Shown: positions 1-6,228 of the stretch, piece after piece | Layout of the letters: each line of letters begins with the position of its first letter | Numbering within the stretch: position 1 is the stretch's first letter | DNA from: an uncultured Verrucomicrobiales bacterium | GTDB taxonomy: Bacteria; Verrucomicrobiota; Verrucomicrobiia; Limisphaerales; JACDHS01 | Direction: 5' to 3' | DNA: 10,750 nucleotides | NCBI GenBank assembly: GCA_937983475.1 | Contig: CALJZV010000005.1 | Span: 1 to 10,750, forward strand | Program-made: the position numbers and the translations under genes | Notes under the pieces: generated by a model | Told to the model about the DNA's origin: nothing | Databases searched by the model: none | Seen by the model: only the letters and a program-made list of their open reading frames with translations

Positions 1-37
1 TCGGCGGCCCGAGTGTCGCGCCTGTCGCGGCAATCAA
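1..37 (-). CDS. Possible N-terminus of next gene in the ketosynthase cassette (partial)
   Basis: On the minus strand a TTG codon at 37-35 overlaps the stop of the ketoreductase (TTGA) and opens a frame of 12 codons to the window edge, read as (M)IAATGATLGPP. The TTGA-type overlap and the TGA-like triplet followed by G and P residues are faintly reminiscent of a ketosynthase N-terminus. Twelve codons are too few to identify anything. The start is a rare codon and there is no ATG or GTG in this stretch. It is listed only because the operon very probably continues leftward; the real start may lie outside the window. Confidence 0.2.
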   Translation of the reverse strand, partial: MIAATGATLGPP

Positions 38-762
38 AAGATGCCACCGTCAATTTTCAGCACTGAGCCTGTGACGTATGCGGCCTCCGAACAAGCCAGA
101 AATCGCACCGCTGCGGCCACTTCCTCTGGCTTGCCAAAGCGGCGCATGGGAATCCGCGCGGCTGCGGCCCGCTTTTCCTCCTCGCTCATTTGCTCCACAG
201 CCGCGGTCTGAATATAGCCGGGACAAACCGCGTTCACCGTGATGCCGATGCGCGCGACCTCCTTGGCCAGCGATTGCGTCAACGCGATGACGCCTGCCTT
301 GGCGGCGGCGTAATTGGTCTGGCCCGCTGGCGCCAAAAGACCGCTCAGGGAGGCCATGTTGATGATGCGGCCATGCCGTTGCGAAATCATCGGCGGCAAC
401 ACTGCCTGGCAGCCATGGAATACGCCGTCCAGGTTCAGGGCCACGACACGCTGCCACGATTCCACCGATAAATTCGCCAGAAGCCCGTCCTCATGGGTTC
501 CGGCATTGTTCACCAGCACGTCCAAGCGTCCGCTGGTTTGCAGAATCTGGCTCACCGCAGTTCGCCAGGCCTCGGGCTGGGTAACGTCCAGCACAATGGC
601 GTGAGCCCTGCCGTTATATTTTTCCACAAGCGACTCAACGCACTCGCGCCGGGAATGATACGCCATCCAGACAATGTTCTCGGGGGATTCATCGAGAAAT
701 GTTCTGGCAATGGGCGAGCCCAATCCCCCGTTGGCTCCTGTGATTAAAATGACTCGTTGCAT
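34..762 (-). CDS. FabG-like 3-oxoacyl-ACP reductase (short-chain dehydrogenase)
   Basis: This 242-aa protein is a classical short-chain dehydrogenase/reductase, and 240-250 aa is the usual length. The NAD(P)-binding motif TGANGGLG is at residues 8-15, an LDV acidic loop near 58-60, NNAG at 85-88, and the catalytic set N110, S138, Y151 and K155 (YAAAK) is complete. CPGYIQT at 180-186 and a C-terminal VTGSVLKIDGG complete the family signature. FabG enzymes reduce the beta-keto group of acyl-ACP with NADPH in the cytoplasm. Its position 9 bp after a degenerate ketosynthase and downstream of an active one suggests it acts as the ketoreductase of that specialised chain-building system rather than as housekeeping FabG. 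Other SDR substrates cannot be excluded. The ATG at 762 is the first reasonable start; no strong Shine-Dalgarno sequence precedes it. Confidence 0.88.
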   Translation of the reverse strand: MQRVILITGANGGLGSPIARTFLDESPENIVWMAYHSRRECVESLVEKYNGRAHAIVLDVTQPEAWRTAVSQILQTSGRLDVLVNNAGTHEDGLLANLSVESWQRVVALNLDGVFHGCQAVLPPMISQRHGRIINMASLSGLLAPAGQTNYAAAKAGVIALTQSLAKEVARIGITVNAVCPGYIQTAAVEQMSEEEKRAAAARIPMRRFGKPEEVAAAVRFLACSEAAYVTGSVLKIDGGIF

Positions 763-771
763 GATGAAATA

Positions 772-1800
772 TTAAAGGGCCGGTTTCGCCAGAAATTGCG
801 CGCCAATGGCCTGCTGATTGCAGCCCACAACGCTCACATTGGCTCCCTGAAAAGCGCGGGTTTTCAAGGCATCCAAAGCCGCGACGCACTGCCAGGCCGA
901 TGCGGCTGCGAAGCCTTCTCCCAGAATGGCCTTCGGCGAAAGGCGAGCGCCCTGCCAGTGATCCCAGGCCCGAAGCTCATCGCGGTCGGCTCGCGCCACT
1001 TGCTGAAGGCCGTCGCAAAGCAATGAGGGCTCAGCCAGCGATGGCAACTGAGCGCGCATCTTGGCGGCGGCGCAAGCGGGGCTCTGATTGCGAAGAAACA
1101 AATGCGCATCGGTCACGGCCGAAAGAACCGGTCCTTCTGCACTGCTGCTTTCGGTTAAATAAACCGCGCCCGCTCCGGCGCTCAGGACACTGTCGCGACA
1201 AAACAGGCGGCTGGCATCGGCGGTGAGCCAGTCGAGTTCCTCCGCGCCCACAACCAGGCACCCGTCCACCTGTTTTTCGCCCAGCCATTGCGCGGCGAGG
1301 GCCAATCCCTGCAAAAAGGTGCCCGGGTCGCCGACCATCGTGTAGCAGCGGCCACGCGAGCCCAACAACGAGGCCAGATGGCTTGCCGGCGCGTTGAAAA
1401 CCGTCTCAGGGAAGACGAGCGGACTTGCGGTGGCCGGGTCGCGCAGCGTTTCGTCGTAGAAACGCCGCGAATAATTTACGCAGCCGGACATGACGCAAAA
1501 AATAATGCCGAGACGCACTTCACCTCGGTTTATTTTCTCAACAGATGAGCCCAATGCCTCCATCGCCGCAGCAACCGCATACTGGCTGATGGGACTGGCG
1601 CGGCGCAGTCGAGGCTGCGCGAAAATGGCGGGCCGCGTCTGAGGTGGAGGGACAGCGCGAACGCGCAATCCACCCGTCCAACCCGGGCGGGCCAATTCGG
1701 TTGCCGGAAGAGGTGTATTTGTCTCCAGAACCTCACGGAGTTTTTCCACGCCCCAACCCGCCGGGGAAACCGCGCCAATGCCTTGAACGGTGATGTTCAT
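772..1800 (-). CDS. Ketosynthase-like protein without catalytic residues (chain-length-factor-like)
   Basis: This 342-aa protein has a thiolase-fold beta-ketoacyl synthase outline: N-terminal ITVQGIGAVSPAG (residues 3-15), a central GRCYTMVGDPG (150-160) where the nucleophile elbow belongs, and C-terminal SPKAILGEGFAAASA (288-302). Aligned by eye with the neighbouring ketosynthase, the active cysteine is replaced (Pro159 or Gly160), the HGTGT histidine motif is missing, and the GH of the lysine-histidine motif is GE (Glu295), although Lys290 remains. It therefore should not condense acyl chains. Such proteins commonly pair with an active ketosynthase as a chain length factor or structural partner; that role is inferred here. 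The ATG at 1800 overlaps the stop of the upstream ketosynthase (ATGA) and has a strong AGGAGG 5 nt upstream. A GTG at 1806 is in frame but would sit on that ribosome site. It is shorter than the roughly 410 aa of canonical ketosynthases. Confidence 0.82.
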   Translation of the reverse strand: MNITVQGIGAVSPAGWGVEKLREVLETNTPLPATELARPGWTGGLRVRAVPPPQTRPAIFAQPRLRRASPISQYAVAAAMEALGSSVEKINRGEVRLGIIFCVMSGCVNYSRRFYDETLRDPATASPLVFPETVFNAPASHLASLLGSRGRCYTMVGDPGTFLQGLALAAQWLGEKQVDGCLVVGAEELDWLTADASRLFCRDSVLSAGAGAVYLTESSSAEGPVLSAVTDAHLFLRNQSPACAAAKMRAQLPSLAEPSLLCDGLQQVARADRDELRAWDHWQGARLSPKAILGEGFAAASAWQCVAALDALKTRAFQGANVSVVGCNQQAIGAQFLAKPAL

Positions 1801-3035
1801 TGCCACCTCCTTAAGAGCAGGGATGCATTGGCGCCGCCAAAACCAAAGGAGTTGGACAACGCATAGTCCACCGACGCCGTTTCAGGGCTGGTCACCAACG
1901 AAAATTGGCAAGCGGGGTCCGGTGTTTTTAACGTCGATGTCGGCGGCAGCCAGCCTTCGCGTAGGGACATCAGGCAGACAACCGCTTCCACGGCGCCGGC
2001 AGCGCCCAGCAAATGGCCAATGGACGACTTGGTGGAGCTGACGCGCACTTTGGCCGCGTGATCGCCCGCCCACCGGTTGATGGCCGCCGCCTCGGAGCTG
2101 TCGTTCAAGTGGGTGCCGGTGCCATGCGCGTTGACGTAACCAACTTGATCCGGATTCAAGCCCGCAAGATGGGTGGCTTCCTGCATCGCAGCCAATGCCG
2201 CGTCTCCATCAGGATGAGGCTGGGTCAAATGATGCGCATCGGTTGCCGCGGCGTAACTCACAATTTCCCCAAGGATTTCAGCCCTTCTCTGAAGTGCCGA
2301 TTCGAGCGTTTCCAAAGCCAGAACCGCCGCGCCTTCGCCCAAAGCCAATCCATCGCGAGCGGCGTCAAAGGGGCGGCACACCGTCGTGGACAAAGCCTGA
2401 AGCGAATCGAAGCCGGAGAACACCATGTGGCTCAAGGCATCGTAGCCGCCGGTGAGCACGCGCTCGGCGGCACCGCAGCGCACCAGTTCCCACGCGTGTC
2501 CAATGGCGTTGGCGCCGGACGAGCAAGCGTTGGCGAGCAGCGTCAAGGGACCGTGAATTCCAAATGCCTCGCAGACATCCAGCGCCTGCCGCTGGCATTG
2601 ATAGGAGGCCACGCGCGTGGGCTGGCGAGCGTGTTTTGAGGGGGTGGAAAGCGCGTGCCGATAAAAAGCTTCGCCCATGGCCATGCCGCCGCTGGTGGTT
2701 CCCAGCACAATGGGAAGATCCTCTTTCGGCTCCCAACGGGATTGCCCCCAGGCCTCCACTGCCGCCAGGAGGAGCAGTTTCGAAGCGCGATCCATCCGCT
2801 TCATTTGACGGAAAGTCAATCGGGTTTGGGGCAGGTTCTCCGGAATGGACACTTCGGCTGCGAACTTGGCGCGTTGTTTGGAAACATCGAACAATGTAAC
2901 GGGGCGAAACGCCGTTTTTCCCGAGCGGAAACCCGTTGAGTTCTCCTTCCAGCCGCGCCCCAAAGCCGTGATGACGCCTGCCCCCGTGACCACAACGCGC
3001 CTGGGCGATTCTGAATGATTCCTTGGAAACAACAC
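1797..3035 (-). CDS. Beta-ketoacyl-ACP synthase (FabF/KAS II-like), catalytically complete
   Basis: At 412 aa this is the normal length of a FabF-type condensing enzyme, which performs decarboxylative Claisen condensation of malonyl-ACP with acyl-ACP. The N-terminal RVVVTGAGVITALG is at residues 13-26. The nucleophile is Cys171 in NACSSG, the two histidines are His304 (VNAHGTGT) and His341 (KSSIGHLLGAAGA, with Lys336), and the C-terminal SNSFGFGGANA is at 394-404. All catalytic positions are therefore present. The gene is first in a minus-strand cassette with a dead ketosynthase paralogue and a ketoreductase, so a specialised polyketide, polyene or fatty acid role is more likely than primary fatty acid synthesis; this is inference from context. 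The start is a GTG at 3035, with TTG at 3032 as an alternative. No ATG occurs before the conserved N-terminal strand and no clear Shine-Dalgarno sequence is visible. Confidence 0.9.
   Translation of the reverse strand: MLFPRNHSESPRRVVVTGAGVITALGRGWKENSTGFRSGKTAFRPVTLFDVSKQRAKFAAEVSIPENLPQTRLTFRQMKRMDRASKLLLLAAVEAWGQSRWEPKEDLPIVLGTTSGGMAMGEAFYRHALSTPSKHARQPTRVASYQCQRQALDVCEAFGIHGPLTLLANACSSGANAIGHAWELVRCGAAERVLTGGYDALSHMVFSGFDSLQALSTTVCRPFDAARDGLALGEGAAVLALETLESALQRRAEILGEIVSYAAATDAHHLTQPHPDGDAALAAMQEATHLAGLNPDQVGYVNAHGTGTHLNDSSEAAAINRWAGDHAAKVRVSSTKSSIGHLLGAAGAVEAVVCLMSLREGWLPPTSTLKTPDPACQFSLVTSPETASVDYALSNSFGFGGANASLLLRRWQ
1806..1811 (-). promoter_or_regulatory. Shine-Dalgarno site for the ketosynthase-like gene
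   Basis: The minus strand reads AGGAGG here, 5 nt before the ATG at 1800. It is embedded in the last codons (Arg-Arg-Trp) of the upstream ketosynthase. It decides the start of the ketosynthase-like gene (ATG at 1800, not GTG at 1806) and, with the ATGA overlap, points to translational coupling of the two proteins. Confidence 0.8.
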
Positions 3036-3158
3036 TGGTTCAGATTAAAAAAGCCCGCTGCCGAAAGTCAAATGCCCGGACAATGAATCCCAAGCTTGTC
3101 AGCGCTCCGGGCAAAACGTAACTTCTGCCCGCCATAACATTCTACTGGCTGAAATTAC
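3036..3158. promoter_or_regulatory. Divergent intergenic region between ketosynthase cassette and gltX
   Basis: This 123-bp gap must contain the 5' ends of both the minus-strand ketosynthase cassette and gltX. On the plus strand TTGTCA (3096-3101), 17 nt, then TAACTT (3119-3124) is a plausible but weak sigma70-like pair for gltX. On the minus strand TTGACT (complement of 3066-3071) could be a -35 box for the cassette, with only a poor -10 match. An inverted repeat at 3073-3113 lies between the two. Promoter calls are inferred from consensus similarity only. Confidence 0.35.
3073..3113. repeat. Inverted repeat in divergent promoter region
   Basis: TGCCCGG (3073-3079) and CCGGGCA (3107-3113) are perfect reverse complements. 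An inner pair ACAA (3080-3083) and TTGT (3096-3099) extends one side of the stem, leaving a 7-nt asymmetric bulge. No T-run follows in either direction, so it is not a convincing intrinsic terminator. It could be an operator or a leader hairpin of either flanking transcript. Confidence 0.45.
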
Positions 3159-4505
3159 ATGACTGTACGAGTTCGATTTGCACCGAGTCCCACAGGCTAC
3201 CTTCACATTGGCGGCGCGCGCACAGCGCTGTTCAATTGGCTGTATGCGCGCCACACAGGCGGCACATTTGTCCTGCGGATCGAGGACACCGACACGGCCC
3301 GCAACACCCAGGAGGCGGTCGATGTCATTTTGGACGGCCTGCGCTGGCTGGGCCTGGACTGGGATGAAGGCCCGGAAAGCGGCTCGGCAACCGAGGCTGG
3401 CAAGGGCAGTTTCGGCCCATATTTTCAGTCCCAACGAATGGCCATCTACCGCAAACGTGTCGAGGAATTAAAGGCCAAGGACTTGGCCTACGAGCACGAA
3501 GGGGCGGTGAAGTTTCGCATGCCGCGAGAACCGATTCTGATCCCGGACCAGGTGGTGGGCGACGTCACCCGCGAACTGACAGACCGCGAGCAGGCGGACC
3601 CGGATTTTGTGATTGTTCGCTCGGATGGCCAGCCGGTCTTTCATTTAACCAATGTCGTGGATGACCTGGAAATGCAGATCACCCATGTCATCCGGGGCGA
3701 GGATCATTTGTCGAACACCGCCAAGCACATCGCGCTGTTCCGCGCCTTTGGAGCCGAGCCGCCCAAGTACGCCCACATCCCGCTGATCCTGAACATTGAC
3801 GGCAGCAAAATGAGCAAGCGCGACACCGGCGCCTCCATGACCAATTACATCGAGGAAGGCTACGCGCCGGAAGCCGTGGTGAATTATCTGTTCCTCCTGG
3901 GATGGTCGCCCAAGGGCAACCGCGAAATCGTGCCGCTGCCCGAGGTGGTTGACATGTTCGACCTGCCGCAAATCCTTCGCCACAACGCGCGGTTGGACCT
4001 GACTAAGCCCCAATGGATGCACGCCGAATATGTGCGCGCCATGAGCCAGGAAAGGTTCAATGATCTGGCGATCCGGGCGTTGAAAAAATCCGGTTTGGAT
4101 ATGTCGCCCTACTCGGCCGATTACATCCACGCCGCGATGGCAACCTGCAAGGAAAAGGGCAAACTGTTCTCCGAACTGGCCGGGTTCGCCGGTTTTTATT
4201 TCACCGAAACGGTGGAGTTTGACCCGGAAGCAGCAAAAAAGGATTTCGTTCCCGCCAACAAGCCGCCTTTGCAAAAACTGCGCGAAGTGTACGCCACGGT
4301 GAATCCGTTTGACGCGGCCACGCTGGAATCCACCTTGAAAAATTGCGCCAAGGAACTGGGCGTCAAGGCGGGAGTGCTGATTCACCCCACTCGCCTGGCC
4401 TGCACGGGCAAGACCATCGGCCCCAGCCTGTATCACCTGCTGGAGGTCTTGGGCCGGGAACGGGTGCTGGCGCGCCTGGACAGGGCCATCAGCCAGATGA
4501 GTTAG
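3159..4505 (+). CDS. gltX: Glutamyl-tRNA synthetase, shortened catalytic insert
   Basis: This 448-aa class I aminoacyl-tRNA synthetase activates glutamate with ATP and charges tRNA-Glu (and tRNA-Gln if non-discriminating). RFAPSPTGYLHIGGARTAL covers residues 6-24 with the HIGH-type motif at 16-19. IEDTD is at 41-45, HLTNVVDD at 162-169, and the KMSKR loop at 217-221. The C-terminal half is the helical anticodon-binding domain, ending LACTGKTIGPSLYHLLEVLG, so the protein is complete. Oddly, the text runs directly from KDLAYEHEG (108-115) into AVKFRMP. Typical bacterial GluRS carries about 40 extra residues there, with the zinc-binding cysteines or a YDGR-type motif. The total length (usual about 465-490) agrees with that loss. 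Whether it charges one or both tRNAs cannot be read from the sequence. It is the sole plus-strand gene between two minus-strand units. Confidence 0.95.
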   Translation: MTVRVRFAPSPTGYLHIGGARTALFNWLYARHTGGTFVLRIEDTDTARNTQEAVDVILDGLRWLGLDWDEGPESGSATEAGKGSFGPYFQSQRMAIYRKRVEELKAKDLAYEHEGAVKFRMPREPILIPDQVVGDVTRELTDREQADPDFVIVRSDGQPVFHLTNVVDDLEMQITHVIRGEDHLSNTAKHIALFRAFGAEPPKYAHIPLILNIDGSKMSKRDTGASMTNYIEEGYAPEAVVNYLFLLGWSPKGNREIVPLPEVVDMFDLPQILRHNARLDLTKPQWMHAEYVRAMSQERFNDLAIRALKKSGLDMSPYSADYIHAAMATCKEKGKLFSELAGFAGFYFTETVEFDPEAAKKDFVPANKPPLQKLREVYATVNPFDAATLESTLKNCAKELGVKAGVLIHPTRLACTGKTIGPSLYHLLEVLGRERVLARLDRAISQMS

Positions 4506-4509
4506 TGGA

Positions 4510-6210
4510 TCAGGCCGGTGCGAGGTTTTTCTGCTCGAACTCCTTGCACCATCCCTTGATCTCCGTGTCGTTGAAAATCTTGCCAATCACCCGCCGCAGC
4601 AGGCCTTTCAAGTTGGCGTTATCCAGGTCGCGCAATGACCGGATGGCTTCCTCCTTGTAGGTTTCCAGCAGATGACGAGCACGCTCGTCTGCTTTTAATT
4701 CGCCGTAAATGGACTCGATCCGGCTGAAGCCGACCGAGGCTTCGCGCCGCCAAAGTGCTTCCAGAACCGTTTTATTTTCTCCAGAGGCGCGTTCCAGCGC
4801 GATGGCCGCGAGCAGGCTGGGACGCATGCCAGCGATGTCATTGGTTTCACCGCTTGCCCCAAGATCACTCAAATCGTCCCGGATCTGGTAGGCAATGCCC
4901 ATCGCCTCGCTGTAGTCACGAAGCGTTTCAGCAACTTCCTCGTGGGAATCCAGCCCGGCATAAATCGCCCCCAACTGAAGGGCCACTTCAAAGGCCGGCG
5001 CGGTCTTTTGGCGGAAAATATCCAGCACCTGCAAGGACGTCATCGGCTGCGGCTGACGCGCCCAGCAAAGTTCGGCCCCCTGCCCCCGGCAGAGCTGGCG
5101 CTGTCCCTCGCTGGCCACTCGGATCATGGCGCATATTTGGTCCGGGGAAATGTTAAGGGATGAAATCAGCCGGTAACCTTCTCCGATGAGCAAATCACCG
5201 ACGTTAAGAGCCACCGCAACGCCATGTTCCTCGTGCAAGGTTTTTTCCCCGTACCGGGACGCATCATTGTCCTCGATATCATCGTGAATGAGCGAGGCCT
5301 TGTGGAAGCATTCCACAGCGACGGCCACCTTGCGGAGATCTTCGGGCAAGGGCTGGGCGGCATTTTCCCGCAGGGCCTGAAAGGCGGACACCGTCAAAAA
5401 AGGCCGCCAGCGCTTTCCAGCACGCGCAAGCCATTGACGGGCAATTTGCTCAGTTTGACCTTCTCCTTGCCCCAAAATGGCGTTCAACGAATCTATTGTA
5501 AACCAGGAGTCCACCTCGTCGCGCAGCGCTCCCAAATCCAAACGGCGGGTCTTGTCGTCGCTGGTCAAATGGATGTAATCCCAAATCCAATCAAGGTCCA
5601 CGGTCGTGTCGATGCAGTCATCCTGCAGCAGCGGAATGGCCACTCCGGGAACAGCCGCGGCTTCCATGTAGGGAAAGGCGCGTTCCAGCACGCTCAGGCA
5701 ACTGACGCCCACGATGGCCTCAATTTTGCCGGTTTGAATGAGCGACATGACGATGGCCGAGCCTTCCGCGACAAGAACGGCGTAGCCCAGTCGCTCCGCC
5801 TCATTCTGGAGGTCTTGGATCGAGCAAAGGCCGCACTGTTTGCAGAGCAGGCCAAATTCGTCGAACGGCGCGGGACATTTGTTTTCCACGCGCAGGCATT
5901 TGGGCAAAAGCAGCAACCGTCGCTCATAAGGAACCGACGCCAGCGTTTCACGCCACATTTCGTTGTTTATGAGCACACCGATGTAATCCCGATAAATGGG
6001 ATCGCACTGGAGCATGGCGATAAGCCGGTCGGCGTGGACTTTTAATTCCTCCGCAGGCATGGGCGGCACCGGATTGTGCTCGGCGACGTAATTGCGGACG
6101 GCATGGAGAATGTGATTCCGCTGAATGGGCGTCGGCGGGATGTTTTTCTTCGGCGGACGAAATCGCTGAAGCGGCACCGGGCGCGGAATGGTCAACGGAA
6201 TGGATTGCAT
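4510..6210 (-). CDS. DUF116-like domain fused to trans-polyprenyl diphosphate synthase
   Basis: This 566-aa protein has two parts. After a proline-rich start (residues 1-30), residues about 60-220 resemble DUF116, a cysteine-rich domain of unknown function: LLLPKCLRVENKCP (100-113), LLCKQCGLCSIQDL (121-134), then VGVSCL (167-172), with C105, C112, C123, C126, C129 and C171 as candidate metal or Fe-S ligands. Residues about 250-545 are an all-trans prenyl diphosphate synthase: GKRWRP (265-270), first aspartate-rich motif DDIED (310-314), RQKTA (400-404), second motif DDLSD (445-449). Such enzymes add isopentenyl units to an allylic diphosphate; product length is not predictable here. The fusion is unusual, because prenyl synthases are normally about 300-350 aa. 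It is last in a four-gene run behind a radical SAM gene (18-bp gap) and converges on gltX with only 4 bp between stops. No membrane segment is obvious. Confidence 0.85.
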   Translation of the reverse strand: MQSIPLTIPRPVPLQRFRPPKKNIPPTPIQRNHILHAVRNYVAEHNPVPPMPAEELKVHADRLIAMLQCDPIYRDYIGVLINNEMWRETLASVPYERRLLLLPKCLRVENKCPAPFDEFGLLCKQCGLCSIQDLQNEAERLGYAVLVAEGSAIVMSLIQTGKIEAIVGVSCLSVLERAFPYMEAAAVPGVAIPLLQDDCIDTTVDLDWIWDYIHLTSDDKTRRLDLGALRDEVDSWFTIDSLNAILGQGEGQTEQIARQWLARAGKRWRPFLTVSAFQALRENAAQPLPEDLRKVAVAVECFHKASLIHDDIEDNDASRYGEKTLHEEHGVAVALNVGDLLIGEGYRLISSLNISPDQICAMIRVASEGQRQLCRGQGAELCWARQPQPMTSLQVLDIFRQKTAPAFEVALQLGAIYAGLDSHEEVAETLRDYSEAMGIAYQIRDDLSDLGASGETNDIAGMRPSLLAAIALERASGENKTVLEALWRREASVGFSRIESIYGELKADERARHLLETYKEEAIRSLRDLDNANLKGLLRRVIGKIFNDTEIKGWCKEFEQKNLAPA

Positions 6211-6228
6211 AATATTTACCGCAAACGA

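Noticed and set aside
1801..1806. GTG start for the ketosynthase-like gene
   Set aside because: It abuts the AGGAGG sequence; the ATG at 1800 has correct 5-nt spacing and makes an ATGA coupling.
3645..4586. 313-codon minus-strand open frame opposite gltX
   Set aside because: gltX is certain over the same bases; the antisense translation is Gln/His/Arg-rich with no motif.
5224..6045. 273-codon plus-strand open frame opposite the DUF116-prenyl synthase
   Set aside because: The minus-strand protein has clear family motifs across this span. The plus-strand translation has no recognisable motif and is a mirror frame of GC-rich coding DNA.
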